From Silicimonas sp. (GTDB lineage Bacteria > Pseudomonadota > Alphaproteobacteria > Rhodobacterales > Rhodobacteraceae), in NCBI GenBank assembly GCA_013002465.1, contig JABDJO010000025.1:1-55672 (forward strand): a stretch of 55,672 nt of DNA, read 5' to 3'. Position 1 is the first letter of the stretch, and every line of letters starts with the position of its first letter. The notes under the pieces were generated by a model. It searched no databases. It had not been told where the DNA came from and saw nothing but the letters and a program-made list of their open reading frames with translations. Position numbers and translations under genes: made by a program. Below, in pieces: positions 18,029 to 28,314 of this stretch.

Positions 18029-21000
18029 CTAGTCCTGAAGCGACCGCACCCCAAGATCACCATCCTGGCGCGACGCCATGGCTTTCGCAGCGGCATGGGC
18101 GCCGGCGGCGGTGGTGAAATAGGGGATTTTGTTCATCAGGGCGACATTGCGCAAGGATCGGCTGTCTTCGATAGCGCGGGCGCCTTCAGTGGTGTTCAGC
18201 ACCAAGGCAATATCACCGTCTTTCATCACATCAAGAATTGTGCGTCCGCCTTCGTAGGCCTTGTTCACAGTTTCGCACGAAATGCCGCCTTCGTTCAGAA
18301 ATGATGCGGTGCCGCTGGTAGCAAGGATCGAAAATCCCTGATCGGTCAGGGACCGGGCGGAGGTGAGAAGTGTCTCGGTCTTGTCGGAGTCGCGAATTGA
18401 CAGGAAGACCACACCGGTTTCCGGCAATTGCGTTCCCGCCCCAATCTGTGCCTTCAGAAACGCCCGGGCAAAGTTGTTGTCCCAGCCCATAACCTCGCCG
18501 GTCGAGCGCATTTCGGGGCCAAGAAGTGTATCGACGCCCGGGAAACGGGCGAATGGCAGGACCGCTTCCTTGACTGAATACCAAGGCGTGCGGAAATCAA
18601 TCAAAGACATCGGATCTTCGACACCGGTTGCCGGAATCGTCGGGAAGGCCGATAGTTTCTCGCCCGCCATCAAACGCGCAGCAATCGAGGCAATGGCGCT
18701 GCCTGTGGCCTTGGCCACGAAAGGCACCGTGCGCGAGGCGCGGGGGTTCACTTCGATCAGGAATACTTCGCCCTCTTTCACGGCGTATTGCACATTCATC
18801 AAGCCCACGACCTGCAATTCGCGGGCCAGGGCTTCGGTCTGGCGCGTGAGTTCATCAAGAATGGCGGGCGGCAGGGAATGGGGCGGCAGGGAACAGGCGC
18901 TGTCGCCGGAATGAACGCCTGCTTCTTCGATATGTTCCATGATGCCCGAGACATGCACGGCCTCGCCATCGCAAAGCGCGTCAACGTCGACCTCGGTCGC
19001 GCCCGAAAGATAGCTATCAAGCAACACCGGGCTGTCCCCCGAAACCACCACGGCTTCGCGGATATAGCGTTCAAGCTGGGGCGTGTCCTGCACGATTTCC
19101 ATGGCGCGGCCGCCCAAAACATAGGACGGGCGGATCACCAGCGGATAGCCGATCCTTTCCGCCGCCTCCATGGCTTCGGCGTCGGTGCTGGCGATGGCGT
19201 TGCGGGGCTGTTTCAGGCCGAGCCGGTTCACCAAGTCCTGGAACCGTTCGCGGTCTTCGGCCAAGTCTATCGCATCGGGCGAGGTGCCAAGGATGGGGAT
19301 CCCGGCCTCTTCCAGCGCGTTGGCCAGCTTCAAGGGTGTCTGGCCGCCGAACTGAACAATGACGCCATGAAGCGTGCCGTTTTCTTTTTCGACGCGGAGG
19401 ATTTCCATGACGTGTTCATAGGTCAGCGGTTCGAAATACAGCCGGTCCGATGTGTCATAGTCCGTGCTGACCGTCTCGGGATTGCAGTTGACCATGATCG
19501 TCTCAAAGCCCGCATCCGACAGGGCGTAACAGGCGTGACAACAGCAATAGTCAAACTCGATCCCCTGGCCAATCCGGTTCGGGCCACCACCAAGGATAAC
19601 CACCTTTTTAGCGTCCGAGGGGCGGGCTTCGCATTCGACCTCACCCATCATCGGTTCTTCATAGGTCGAGTACATGTAGGGTGTCTGGGCCTCGAACTCG
19701 GCTGCGCAGGTGTCAATGCGTTTGAAGACGGCTGTGACACCTTTGGCGTGACGCGCCTTTCGGATGTCGGACTCCGCGCGTCCGGTCAGTTTCCCAAGGC
19801 GGGCGTCGGTGAACCCCAGCATTTTCAGGTGCCGCAAGCTGTGTTCCGTGTCCGGCAGGCCATTTTGGGTCACTACTGCCTCGGCCTCGATGATCTCGCG
19901 GATCCGGGCCAGGAACCAGGGGTCGAAACTGGTGACAGCCTGAATGTCGTCATCCGAGAGCCCATGCCGCATGGCCTGGGCGATGACGCGCAGACGGTCG
20001 GGGGTTTGCTCGGCCAAGGCGGCAGCGATGGCGGCCTGATCCTGGTCCGCGCCGGCAATCTCGATCTCGTCAAACCCGGTCAGGCCGGTTTCTAGTGACG
20101 CAAGCGCCTTTTGCATGCTTTCGTGAAATGTCCGTCCGATTGCCATGGCTTCGCCGACGGATTTCATCGCGGTTGTCAAATGGGGTTCCGAGCCCGGGAA
20201 CTTTTCGAACGCAAAGCGCGGGATCTTGGTGACAACATAGTCGATGGTGGGTTCAAAGCTGGCGGGGGTCACCTTTGTGATGTCGTTGTCCAACTCGTCC
20301 AGCGTGTACCCCACGGCAAGTTTCGCGGCGATCTTGGCAATCGGGAAGCCGGTTGCCTTTGACGCCAGCGCGGAGGATCGCGACACGCGCGGGTTCATCT
20401 CGATCACGACCATGCGCCCGTCGGCGGGGTTCACCGCCCACTGCACGTTCGAGCCACCGGTTTCGACACCGATCTCGCGCAATACGGCGATCGAGGCCGA
20501 GCGCATCATCTGGTATTCCTTGTCGGTCAGGGTGAGCGCAGGCGCGACGGTGATCGAGTCCCCGGTATGCACGCCCATAGGATCGACGTTCTCGATGGAA
20601 CAGACGATGATCGCATTGTCCGCCTTGTCGCGGACCACCTCCATCTCATATTCTTTCCAGCCCAAAAGCGACTCGTCGATCAGGATTTGGCTGACCGGGC
20701 TTGCATCCAGGCCCGACTTGCAGATCGCCAGATAGTCGTCGCGGTTATACGCCACGCCACCGCCAGTGCCGCCCAGGGTGAAGGCCGGGCGGATGATGGC
20801 GGGCAGGCCGACGTGCTCCAGGGCCGCGACGCATTCGTCGATGTTGTTGGCAATGGTGGCCTTGGGATTTTCCAGACCCAGCCGGTCCATCGCCTCGCGG
20901 AACAATTTGCGGTCCTCGGCCATTTCGATTGCGTCGCGCTTCGCACCGATCATTTCGACGCCGAACTTGTCCAGGACGCCCATTTCTTCCAAAGCCAGCG

Positions 21001-21295
21001 AGGTGTTCAGCCCGGTCTGCCCGCCCATGGTCGGCAACAAGGCGTCGGGGCGTTCCTTTTCGATAATTTTGGCGACGATCTCGGGCGTGATCGGTTCGAT
21101 GTAAGTGGCATCGGCCAGACCGGGATCGGTCATGATCGTGGCTGGGTTCGAGTTGACCAGGATGACCCGATAGCCTTCCTCGCGAAGCGCCTTGCAGGCC
21201 TGAGCGCCCGAATAGTCGAACTCGCAGGCCTGACCGATGACAATGGGTCCCGCACCAATGATCAGAATTGACTGGATGTCAGTTCGCTTGGGCAT
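18029..21295 (-). CDS. carB: carbamoyl-phosphate synthase large subunit
   Basis: A 1088-residue enzyme that, with CarA, makes carbamoyl phosphate from glutamine, bicarbonate and two ATP for arginine and pyrimidines. Two homologous ATP-grasp halves can be followed ([19 protein letters not shown] in the first, [19 protein letters not shown] in the second). The last 140 residues form the MGS-like allosteric domain. Start 21295 (MPKRTDIQ) fits the family; a start eight codons earlier exists. carA is not adjacent. A good sigma-70 type promoter lies just upstream. Confidence 0.97.
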   Translation of the reverse strand: MPKRTDIQSILIIGAGPIVIGQACEFDYSGAQACKALREEGYRVILVNSNPATIMTDPGLADATYIEPITPEIVAKIIEKERPDALLPTMGGQTGLNTSLALEEMGVLDKFGVEMIGAKRDAIEMAEDRKLFREAMDRLGLENPKATIANNIDECVAALEHVGLPAIIRPAFTLGGTGGGVAYNRDDYLAICKSGLDASPVSQILIDESLLGWKEYEMEVVRDKADNAIIVCSIENVDPMGVHTGDSITVAPALTLTDKEYQMMRSASIAVLREIGVETGGSNVQWAVNPADGRMVVIEMNPRVSRSSALASKATGFPIAKIAAKLAVGYTLDELDNDITKVTPASFEPTIDYVVTKIPRFAFEKFPGSEPHLTTAMKSVGEAMAIGRTFHESMQKALASLETGLTGFDEIEIAGADQDQAAIAAALAEQTPDRLRVIAQAMRHGLSDDDIQAVTSFDPWFLARIREIIEAEAVVTQNGLPDTEHSLRHLKMLGFTDARLGKLTGRAESDIRKARHAKGVTAVFKRIDTCAAEFEAQTPYMYSTYEEPMMGEVECEARPSDAKKVVILGGGPNRIGQGIEFDYCCCHACYALSDAGFETIMVNCNPETVSTDYDTSDRLYFEPLTYEHVMEILRVEKENGTLHGVIVQFGGQTPLKLANALEEAGIPILGTSPDAIDLAEDRERFQDLVNRLGLKQPRNAIASTDAEAMEAAERIGYPLVIRPSYVLGGRAMEIVQDTPQLERYIREAVVVSGDSPVLLDSYLSGATEVDVDALCDGEAVHVSGIMEHIEEAGVHSGDSACSLPPHSLPPAILDELTRQTEALARELQVVGLMNVQYAVKEGEVFLIEVNPRASRTVPFVAKATGSAIASIAARLMAGEKLSAFPTIPATGVEDPMSLIDFRTPWYSVKEAVLPFARFPGVDTLLGPEMRSTGEVMGWDNNFARAFLKAQIGAGTQLPETGVVFLSIRDSDKTETLLTSARSLTDQGFSILATSGTASFLNEGGISCETVNKAYEGGRTILDVMKDGDIALVLNTTEGARAIEDSRSLRNVALMNKIPYFTTAAGAHAAAKAMASRQDGDLGVRSLQD

Positions 21296-21329
21296 GGGCC
21301 GCACTCCGGGATTGCGCAAATTGTCGTGG

Positions 21330-21357
21330 GTTATAGGCTCTGACGCTTCGTGTGCAA
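21330..21357 (-). promoter_or_regulatory. probable housekeeping promoter of carB
   Basis: On the minus strand TTGCAC (21357-21352) and TATAAC (21335-21330) are separated by 16 bases. This predicts a transcript start near 21323, about 28 bases before the carB ATG. Confidence 0.5.
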
Positions 21358-21398
21358 GAGGCGATCCTGCGTTCCAATGCCTTATCGGCGACGCTTGT

Positions 21399-21425
21399 TG
21401 ATTGTTCTCAAAAATTCAACAATCA
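21399..21425. repeat. inverted repeat between carB and the divergent membrane gene
   Basis: TGATTGTT (21399-21406) and AACAATCA (21418-21425) form a perfect eight-base inverted repeat with an 11-base centre. It sits about 40 bases upstream of the carB -35 box and 60 bases before the divergent gene, so it could be an operator. The AT-rich arms make a terminator unlikely. Confidence 0.35.
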
Positions 21426-21483
21426 GCGTAATATGCCCCACTGTTGACATAATCTCGGTCTAGCGATTGCCGGAGCTTGGTAT

Positions 21484-23358
21484 GTGGGCAGACCGATGAG
21501 CAGATTGACAACTCCCCTTCTTGTGGCGTTGAGCGCCGGACTTGTCCTTTATGCAGTGTTCTTCGCGCAACTGGGCTTTTTCATAATTGACGAGGTTATT
21601 TACCTCTTTGCCGCTGATACCTTCCTGAACACCGGACGGCTGATTGTCGAAAACGGTCTGCATCTTGGTCAATCGGGCGATCTGTTCTGGTCCGATCTTC
21701 TGACACTGGGGCCCGGCGGGATTACGTCTCAGTACCCACCGGGGACCACTTGGGTTTGGGCACCCATTTTGGGTGTCATGGGCGAAAGGGGTGTCATCGT
21801 TTTTAACGCAATTGCGCTTGCAGGCGCTCTTTTTGCGACTCGGACCTTGGCGCGCCAAATGTTCCAGGATGAATGGGTGGCTCTGGTGGCCAGCCTTTTG
21901 TTCCTGTTTGGCACCTTCTCGCTTGAATATGCTTTCGTCTATTGGCCCCATTCCATTTCGATCTGGACGGTTACGGCCAGTTTTTACCTGTTTCTTCGCG
22001 CGCTTGAGGATCGACCGGATGTCTTTCGGCTGGCTTTCTTTTCGGGCCTTGTGCTTGGATTTGGGCTGTTGTTTCGACTGGATAACGTTCTGGCGCTGCC
22101 TGCATTTGCGCTGCTGTCTGTCCTTTATGCCGCGCGACTGGATCGCATCATCCTGGGCGGAACCCTTGGATTGGCCCCGGCGATGATTGCCCTGGCCATC
22201 GCCAATCAGATCAAGTTCGGGTCTTTCAATCCGCTGTCCTACGGTGGCAAGAACGGGCTGACCAACATCGCCGGGTATCTTCCTTTTGCCGCGATCCTTG
22301 CGGTTGCGCTTGTCGGCCTTTTGATCGTCCGTCGGTATCGGCTGGGCAGTGTGCGGTTCTGGCTGGTTTCGACGTTTGGAGTCGTTTCTGCTGGCTTGAT
22401 CCTCTTACCTGATCTGCAGCGCTTTGCTCAAAAGCTGCTTGGGGGCATCCATAGCCTGATCCTGGATGCGCGAGAAATCACCAGTCCGTACAGTGGTGTT
22501 GTCGACATGCCCGACGGCACCAAATCGTTCTGGGGCCTTTCGAAAAAAGCCGTCGGGCAAAGCCTGCCCTGGCTTGGGTTGATGCTTCTTTTCGCGCGGC
22601 CATCGGCCTGGCAGCATCGCAGCCGGGCTTTGATTTCCGCCGCAGTCTTGGTTCTTGTGTTCGCCTTTCCCTTCCTGGTTCGTGGCTGGCATGGCGGCAT
22701 GAGTTCGAACATGCGATATTTTCTTCCGGTCATGCCGGTTGTTGCGATTCTGGCAGCGGTGGCACTGCGCGATCTCTTGAACCGGTCGCCCTCGTTGGCG
22801 CGCAGCCTGCTTTGGGCGATACCGTTGGGTTTTGTCCTGTCCTTCGCTTGGGCGACTTTCCTTCCAACCGGGCTGGCAGGTGCCCACCAGATGCTGGCGC
22901 TCTATGTGTTCCTGGCGACGGCGCTTGTCTGTCTTGTCGCCGCCTTTGTCAGTAGAATACCTGTGGCTCATGCCACGCTTCTGGCGGCAGGCGCTGCGAT
23001 TGGCGTTTCGGTCTTCAACACAATGACGGACACTGCCGTTTCGCAATTCCGACGCGAAAACAGGACGGTATTGACCGATGTCACCCAGGGTTTCGACGGG
23101 CGGATCCTGATTTACGACAAACTTCTTAGAAGTGCGCTTTTGGACCCCGATCAGATCGTGGCCGTGCCGCAGACTTTCTCGGACGGGCCGGACTCTGATC
23201 TGGTGGCGGCAGCAATCGACGCCGGGTACAGGGTTTTGATGCCCGACGTCTGGGCCGAGGAGTTCACCCAAACCCATCCCGGATACGAATGGTTCGACGT
23301 CGAAGGCCCCGTCGATGTGGCCGAAGTGATCCGCGCGCCCGAGGGCGTGCGCGAGTGA
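21484..23358 (+). CDS. polytopic membrane protein, GT-C glycosyltransferase-like
   Basis: A 624-residue protein with about 12 membrane helices. The first external loop carries the acidic pair in FFIIDEVIYLFAAD, as in GT-C enzymes (ArnT/PMT-like) that use polyprenyl-linked sugars. The last 110 residues are a soluble domain. The GTG at 21484 is chosen because GGAG stands eight bases before it; the ATG at 21496 lacks a suitable site. Acceptor and sugar are unknown and no polysaccharide genes are nearby. The fold assignment is moderate. Confidence 0.65.
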   Translation: MGRPMSRLTTPLLVALSAGLVLYAVFFAQLGFFIIDEVIYLFAADTFLNTGRLIVENGLHLGQSGDLFWSDLLTLGPGGITSQYPPGTTWVWAPILGVMGERGVIVFNAIALAGALFATRTLARQMFQDEWVALVASLLFLFGTFSLEYAFVYWPHSISIWTVTASFYLFLRALEDRPDVFRLAFFSGLVLGFGLLFRLDNVLALPAFALLSVLYAARLDRIILGGTLGLAPAMIALAIANQIKFGSFNPLSYGGKNGLTNIAGYLPFAAILAVALVGLLIVRRYRLGSVRFWLVSTFGVVSAGLILLPDLQRFAQKLLGGIHSLILDAREITSPYSGVVDMPDGTKSFWGLSKKAVGQSLPWLGLMLLFARPSAWQHRSRALISAAVLVLVFAFPFLVRGWHGGMSSNMRYFLPVMPVVAILAAVALRDLLNRSPSLARSLLWAIPLGFVLSFAWATFLPTGLAGAHQMLALYVFLATALVCLVAAFVSRIPVAHATLLAAGAAIGVSVFNTMTDTAVSQFRRENRTVLTDVTQGFDGRILIYDKLLRSALLDPDQIVAVPQTFSDGPDSDLVAAAIDAGYRVLMPDVWAEEFTQTHPGYEWFDVEGPVDVAEVIRAPEGVRE

Positions 23359-23424
23359 TGTCCACTTGACTTCCTTAGTTGCACAGGCTGTATCCACGGC
23401 TGCAACAGCAAGGACACGACACCC

Positions 23425-25203
23425 ATGCACGCTTTTCGCAGCCACACCTGCGCTGAACTTAACGCCGCCCATGTGGGTGAAACCGTCCGCCTTGCCGGCT
23501 GGGTCCACCGTATTCGCGATCACGGCGGCGTGCTGTTCATCGACCTGCGCGATCACTATGGCATCACCCAAGTGCTGTGCGATCCCGACAGCCCGGTGTT
23601 CAACGAAGTGGAAAACCTGCGGTCCGAGTGGTGCATTCGCATCGACGGCAACGTCAAGGCGCGCGACGCCGACCTGGTAAATCCCAAGATCCCGACGGGC
23701 GAAATCGAGGTCTTCATCCGTGACATGGAAGTGCTTGGCGCGGCCGAAGAATTGCCGCTGATCGTATTCGGCGATCAGGAATACCCCGAAGAAACCCGGC
23801 TGCGGTATCGGTTCCTGGATCTGCGCCGCGAGGCGATGCAGGACAACATGAAGCTGCGCTCGGACGTGGTTGCCTCGATGCGGCAGCGGATGTGGGATCA
23901 GGATTTTCGCGAGCATCAGACGCCGATCATCACCGCTTCGTCGCCCGAGGGCGCGCGCGACTTTCTGGTGCCGTCTCGCTTGCATCCCGGCAAGTTCTAC
24001 GCGCTGCCGCAGGCGCCGCAGCAGTTCAAGCAGTTGCTGATGGTTTCGGGGTTCGACAAGTATTTCCAGATCGCGCCGTGCTTTCGCGACGAAGACCCAC
24101 GCGCCGACCGCTCGCCGACGGATTTCTACCAGCTTGATTTGGAAATGTCCTTTGTCGAGCAGCAAGACGTGTTCGACACCATCCAGCCGGTGCTTCAGGG
24201 TATCTTCGAGGAGTTCGGCGGCGGCCGGACGGTCGATGCCGAGTGGCCGCAGATTTCGTATCGTGATGCCGCGCTTTGGTATGGGACTGACAAGCCTGAT
24301 TTGCGTAATCCGATCAAGATGCAGGACGTGTCCGAGCATTTCCGTGGGTCGGGCTTTGCAATCTTTGCCAAGATCCTGGAGCAAGAGGGGACGGAGATCC
24401 GTGCCATTCCGGCACCGAGCGGCGGGTCGCGGAAGTTCTGTGACCGGATGAATGCGTTTGCCCAGAAGGAAGGGCTGCCGGGGATGGGTTATATCTTTTG
24501 GCGTGATCAGGGCGAAGGCATGGAAGCCGCGGGCCCCCTCGCCAAGAACATCGGACCTGAGCGCACCGAAGCCATCCGTCAGCAACTCGACCTCGGCGTC
24601 GGCGACGCCGCGTTCTTCCTTGGCGGCAAGGCCAAGACGTTCGAAACCGTCGCTGGCAAGGCGCGCGACGTTATTGGCGAGGAACTGAACCTGACCGAAA
24701 AGGACCGGTTCGCCTTCGCCTGGATCGTCGATTTTCCTATCTACGAACGGGACGAGGAAACTGGCCGCGTCGATTTCGAGCACAACCCGTTTTCGATGCC
24801 ACAAGGCGGCATGGCAGCGCTGGAGGGCGATCCGCTGGATGTGCTCGGCTATCAGTATGACCTCTCGTGCAACGGTTACGAGATCGTCTCGGGTGCCATC
24901 CGGAACCACATCCCCGAGATCATGTTCAAGGCGTTCGAAATCGCAGGTTACGGCGAGGACGAAGTGAAGAAGCGCTTTGGCGGCATGGTCAACGCGTTCC
25001 GTTTTGGCGCGCCGCCCCATGGCGGCTGTGCGGCCGGCATCGACCGGATCGTCATGCTGCTGGCGGATGAAGCGAACATCCGCGAGGTCATCCTGTTTCC
25101 GATGAACCAGCGGGCCGAAGACCTGATGATGGATGCCCCGAGCGAGCCGACGAACGAGCAGTTGCGCGAACTAAGACTTCGCGTCTTGCCGCCCGAAGAT
25201 TAA
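23425..25203 (+). CDS. aspS: aspartyl-tRNA synthetase
   Basis: A 592-residue class IIb synthetase that charges tRNA-Asp (some family members also tRNA-Asn). The N-terminal OB fold ([20 protein letters not shown]) is followed by the catalytic domain. It contains motif 2 ([20 protein letters not shown]), a bacterial insert and motif 3 ([18 protein letters not shown]). Length is normal for bacterial AspRS. It is not clearly co-transcribed with the acetyltransferase 40 bases downstream, though this is possible. Confidence 0.97.
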   Translation: MHAFRSHTCAELNAAHVGETVRLAGWVHRIRDHGGVLFIDLRDHYGITQVLCDPDSPVFNEVENLRSEWCIRIDGNVKARDADLVNPKIPTGEIEVFIRDMEVLGAAEELPLIVFGDQEYPEETRLRYRFLDLRREAMQDNMKLRSDVVASMRQRMWDQDFREHQTPIITASSPEGARDFLVPSRLHPGKFYALPQAPQQFKQLLMVSGFDKYFQIAPCFRDEDPRADRSPTDFYQLDLEMSFVEQQDVFDTIQPVLQGIFEEFGGGRTVDAEWPQISYRDAALWYGTDKPDLRNPIKMQDVSEHFRGSGFAIFAKILEQEGTEIRAIPAPSGGSRKFCDRMNAFAQKEGLPGMGYIFWRDQGEGMEAAGPLAKNIGPERTEAIRQQLDLGVGDAAFFLGGKAKTFETVAGKARDVIGEELNLTEKDRFAFAWIVDFPIYERDEETGRVDFEHNPFSMPQGGMAALEGDPLDVLGYQYDLSCNGYEIVSGAIRNHIPEIMFKAFEIAGYGEDEVKKRFGGMVNAFRFGAPPHGGCAAGIDRIVMLLADEANIREVILFPMNQRAEDLMMDAPSEPTNEQLRELRLRVLPPED

Positions 25204-25243
25204 GGCGTCTTTGGCGTTCACCGAGTGAAGGACTTGAAACGGA

Positions 25244-25927
25244 ATGGACCTCGCTGACTGGACACCGCCCCCATTGCCGCCCCGAAGCGAAATGTCGGGG
25301 CGGTATGTGACGCTGGAACCCCTTGAACACCGCCATATTCCCGAACTTTGGTCGGCACATAAGGGTGCCGACGAGGTTTGGCGGTATATTCCGGCTGGGC
25401 CCTTCGAAAGCGAGGCTGCTCTGGGTGCCTGGGTGGACAGTGTCCGGATCGTCCCTGACCCGATGCAGTTTGCCGTCCGTTTGGCGGATGGTCGGATCGG
25501 AGGAACACTGTCGATCATGCGGATCAATCCTTCGGCCGGTTCGATCGAGGTCGGCTATATCGTGTTTACGCCGCGTTTGCAGAAAACCAGAGAGGCCACC
25601 GAAGCGATTTTCCTGACGATCAAGTGGGCGTTCGAGGCGGGCTATCGGCGGTTCGAATGGAAATGCAACGCGGCCAATCTGGCATCGCGTCGCGCAGCGG
25701 AAAGGTTTGGCTTGTCTTACGAAGGCATTTTTCGGCAGGCCGCCGTGGTGAAGGGCGAAAACCGCGACACGGCGTGGTTCGCCGCCATTGACGGTGAATG
25801 GGCTGCTTTGAATGCGGCGTTCGAAACCTGGCTTGATCCGGAAAATTTCGATGACGATGGCCAGCAGAAATCCCGGTTGAGCGATCTAACCGCTCCGATC
25901 CTGGTTGCTCGGGATCCGGACCTGTGA
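25244..25927 (+). CDS. GNAT N-acetyltransferase, RimJ/RimL-like
   Basis: A 227-residue acetyltransferase. An N-terminal VTLEPLEHRHIPELW segment is followed by central strands leading to SIEVGYIVFTPRLQKTREATEAI and then RFEWKCNAANLASRRAAERFGLSYEG, the usual acetyl-CoA binding end of RimJ/RimL enzymes. The substrate (protein N terminus, amine or antibiotic) is unknown. Its TGA overlaps the GTG start of the BglII-like endonuclease, so the two are translated together. Confidence 0.85.
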   Translation: MDLADWTPPPLPPRSEMSGRYVTLEPLEHRHIPELWSAHKGADEVWRYIPAGPFESEAALGAWVDSVRIVPDPMQFAVRLADGRIGGTLSIMRINPSAGSIEVGYIVFTPRLQKTREATEAIFLTIKWAFEAGYRRFEWKCNAANLASRRAAERFGLSYEGIFRQAAVVKGENRDTAWFAAIDGEWAALNAAFETWLDPENFDDDGQQKSRLSDLTAPILVARDPDL

Positions 25928-26661
25928 CGCTTGCGTCTCTGATTTGCGGCGGGTTCGACATTCAGACCCGCAATCACGCCGAGGCGATTCTAGCTCATGA
26001 CTTTCCAAGCGAGCTGGATCTTTTGACCCGTGTTCTGTCCGAGTTTCGCATCCCTTTGTCCGAGGTTGTTGCCGGGGGCGGCGGCGAAGCGGGCTTGACA
26101 CAACGGTTACGCCACGAATTGTCGGACATCGGTTGGCGCAAGCATCGGTTTTCGGTTCAGACAGTGGTGGATGGCCATGAACGGGCCGGGGTCAGTCACG
26201 AGGTGGATCATGTGAAGTTCGCCGAGAAAGGCGCCTTGGCCCTTGAAATCGAATGGAACAACAAGGACCCGTTCTTTGACCGTGATCTTGAGAATTTTCA
26301 ACGACTTCACAGTCTTAGCGCGATAAGCTTAGGTGTGATCGTGACCCGTGGGGCCTCGATGCAGGCTGCGTTTCTGGACCGAATTACTGGCTGGCTGAAG
26401 GTCCGGGGGCTGACGACCGAGGAAGATCTGGATCGCCTGGGGCTGGGCGCGCGAACACAAGCGCAGAAAAAGGCGGTCGCCGATCAGGTGGCGCGGGGCA
26501 CGCCGTTTGCCGAGGCCTTTGCGCGCAAATTCGTCGCCGACAAGTTCGGCCAGGCCACAACCCATTGGTCAAAGCTGGAAGAACGGGTGGACCGTGGGGT
26601 CGGGAACCCGTGTCCGGTACTATTGATCGGCCTGCCTGACTCCATTCTAGTCGGTGACTGA
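25924..26661 (+). CDS. BglII-family type II restriction endonuclease
   Basis: A 245-residue protein recognised as BglII-like. The core reads VDHVKFAEKGALALEIEW followed by NNKDPFFDRDLENFQRLH, then the strand LGVIVTRG, and near the C terminus THWSKLEERV and GVGNPCPVLLIGLP. Asp95, Glu108 and Glu110 fit the BglII D...ExQ/E metal site. It should cut double-stranded DNA at an unmethylated palindrome; the site is unknown. It starts with GTG overlapping the acetyltransferase stop. The likely protecting methylase is 1.6 kb away on the other strand. Confidence 0.78.
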   Translation: MTLASLICGGFDIQTRNHAEAILAHDFPSELDLLTRVLSEFRIPLSEVVAGGGGEAGLTQRLRHELSDIGWRKHRFSVQTVVDGHERAGVSHEVDHVKFAEKGALALEIEWNNKDPFFDRDLENFQRLHSLSAISLGVIVTRGASMQAAFLDRITGWLKVRGLTTEEDLDRLGLGARTQAQKKAVADQVARGTPFAEAFARKFVADKFGQATTHWSKLEERVDRGVGNPCPVLLIGLPDSILVGD

Positions 26662-26663
26662 CG

Positions 26664-28217
26664 CTAACCAATGCGTTTTGCGGTTATGCGGCACCCAAGC
26701 GAGTTCTGGCTGGTGTATGACTTGCCGTCGGCGCTGAGGGTGCCGTTTTCGGTGGCAGAGGCGGAATCAGAGCGCACGAAGATCGTGAAGTTGCGTCCCG
26801 CTGTCGTGCCGGATATCCGAAGCGCCTGTCCAAGTGAATCCTGCGCCGTTCCCGTAACCGAGGCACCGCCTGCAGATCGTATCCGAGACGTGCCGGTGGT
26901 TGTTATGAAAAGCGGGCAATTTGCGACGAACCGCCAGGTGCCGACAAGAGAAGGCCCTTTTGTTGACGGCGGGATTGACGGGTCGTCGGCCTGATCCATT
27001 GGCAATTTGCAGATGGTGCCGGTTTCGGTGCGGAGTGCGGCAAGTGCCTGGGGTGTACCCAGATCGTTGCCAGTCAGGCCCGCATTGCTGCCCTGAAGAT
27101 AAGCCGCAAAGGCCGCCCTTGTTCGCCGCCCGGCGATGCCGTCCGCACCACCAGCATCGCATCCCAGCCGGTTCAACTCGACTTGAGTGGCGCGCATGAT
27201 GGCGCGCCTGTCGGTCCCTGGTGCTGCGGGAACGGTGGCGGGTTCCTCAGTCTGGGGCAGGGCCGCCATCAGGTCGCGCGCCACGGTGACGACAAATTGG
27301 TCGTTGTGGTCATTGTAGGTGTCAATGAAACGCGCATAGGCATCGCGTGTGCCGATGCTGCGGGCAAGGTCGAAATCAGCGCGGATGTTACCTGATGTGG
27401 TCGTAGGCGGCCCTGGGGCGCCGACTGGGGCCGTGACGGCAGATGCTGAGTGAATGAAGAAGTCGCCAGAAAGTTCGTCGTAATAGGCCGGGAATTGCTG
27501 GTGGTTCCTGCTTTGCGCAAGCTTTCGGACTTCTTCGCGCAGTTCGAAGATCATGTCGCGAAGTTCCAGCCCCGGTTGGTCGAGTTTCGGCAAAAGCGTG
27601 CGAGTGAACACCGAATTGGCGTCGGTATCGGTGTCGCTCAGCCGATCAAGCGCCTGTTGCCCCGCGCCCGCCGAAAACAGAACGAACGTGCCTTCGGGCG
27701 CGGCAATTCGAGCAAGGCCCCTGGTGCCGCCGATGGATCGCCCGGTTGCGGTGGCGAAAGGGTTGTCTCGGCAGGCATCGACGATGGCAAGTGTGGTGCG
27801 CGCGCCGGTTCGCCGTATGCGGTCCAGCAAGTCGGAAAGTGGGATGGATTCCGATGTGATGAAGCCTTCGGTAACTCCGTTCGGGGCCGCGATATCGGTG
27901 GGCAGCAGGTAGTTTTCGCCGTCGATCTGCACTCCGTGCCCAGCATAGAATACCAGGGCAATGTCGCCGGGCTCCAATAAGGTGGTGAACCGCGAAATCG
28001 CAAGGTTCGTACTGCGCCGGTCTGCATTGACACTCAGAACAATGTCATACCCCGCCCTGGTGACTTTTGCGGCCACTGCGTTGGCGTCGGCCACGGCTTT
28101 ATGCAGGGGCGTAACCTCTTCATAGGCGTCGTTGCCGATGATCAGTGCGACCCTCTTTGCCGCATGTGCTGCCCAGGGAAGTGAAAGTACGCAAGCAAGC
28201 AGAAGAATACGAAGCAT
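26664..28217 (-). CDS. secreted caspase-like (peptidase C14) protein with peptidoglycan-binding-like domain
   Basis: A 517-residue protein. A signal peptide (residues 1-20, cut after AHAA) is followed by a caspase p20-like domain with His94 in FYAGHG and Cys149 in AIVDACRDNPF, both catalytic residues intact. A linker of about 100 residues follows, then a putative peptidoglycan-binding domain at about 342-380 (QVELNRLGCDAGGADGIAG). A C-terminal beta-rich domain of about 110 residues ends the protein. It is probably a periplasmic cysteine protease of unknown target. It lies between a restriction endonuclease (two bases away, convergent) and its candidate methylase (98 bases upstream, same strand). 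Confidence 0.82.
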   Translation of the reverse strand: MLRILLLACVLSLPWAAHAAKRVALIIGNDAYEEVTPLHKAVADANAVAAKVTRAGYDIVLSVNADRRSTNLAISRFTTLLEPGDIALVFYAGHGVQIDGENYLLPTDIAAPNGVTEGFITSESIPLSDLLDRIRRTGARTTLAIVDACRDNPFATATGRSIGGTRGLARIAAPEGTFVLFSAGAGQQALDRLSDTDTDANSVFTRTLLPKLDQPGLELRDMIFELREEVRKLAQSRNHQQFPAYYDELSGDFFIHSASAVTAPVGAPGPPTTTSGNIRADFDLARSIGTRDAYARFIDTYNDHNDQFVVTVARDLMAALPQTEEPATVPAAPGTDRRAIMRATQVELNRLGCDAGGADGIAGRRTRAAFAAYLQGSNAGLTGNDLGTPQALAALRTETGTICKLPMDQADDPSIPPSTKGPSLVGTWRFVANCPLFITTTGTSRIRSAGGASVTGTAQDSLGQALRISGTTAGRNFTIFVRSDSASATENGTLSADGKSYTSQNSLGCRITAKRIG

Positions 28218-28314
28218 GTGGTCCGGTGTCCCTAGGATGAGATGCCAGATCTAGTTAGGATCAAGCGGCCTGGGAGTGGGCGTGTCGTAAAAGTTCCGAT
28301 GCCTCGGGCCGGGC

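Noticed and set aside
18788..20095. 435-codon open frame antisense to carB
   Set aside because: Lies fully inside carB, whose product is intact and highly conserved; the antisense frame shows no domain.
21444..21472. TTGACA box before the GT-C-like gene as a housekeeping promoter
   Set aside because: No acceptable -10 box 16-18 bases downstream.
22405..25020. 871-codon open frame antisense to the GT-C gene and aspS
   Set aside because: Shadow frame caused by GC-rich codon use opposite aspS and the membrane gene; both plus-strand genes are unambiguous.
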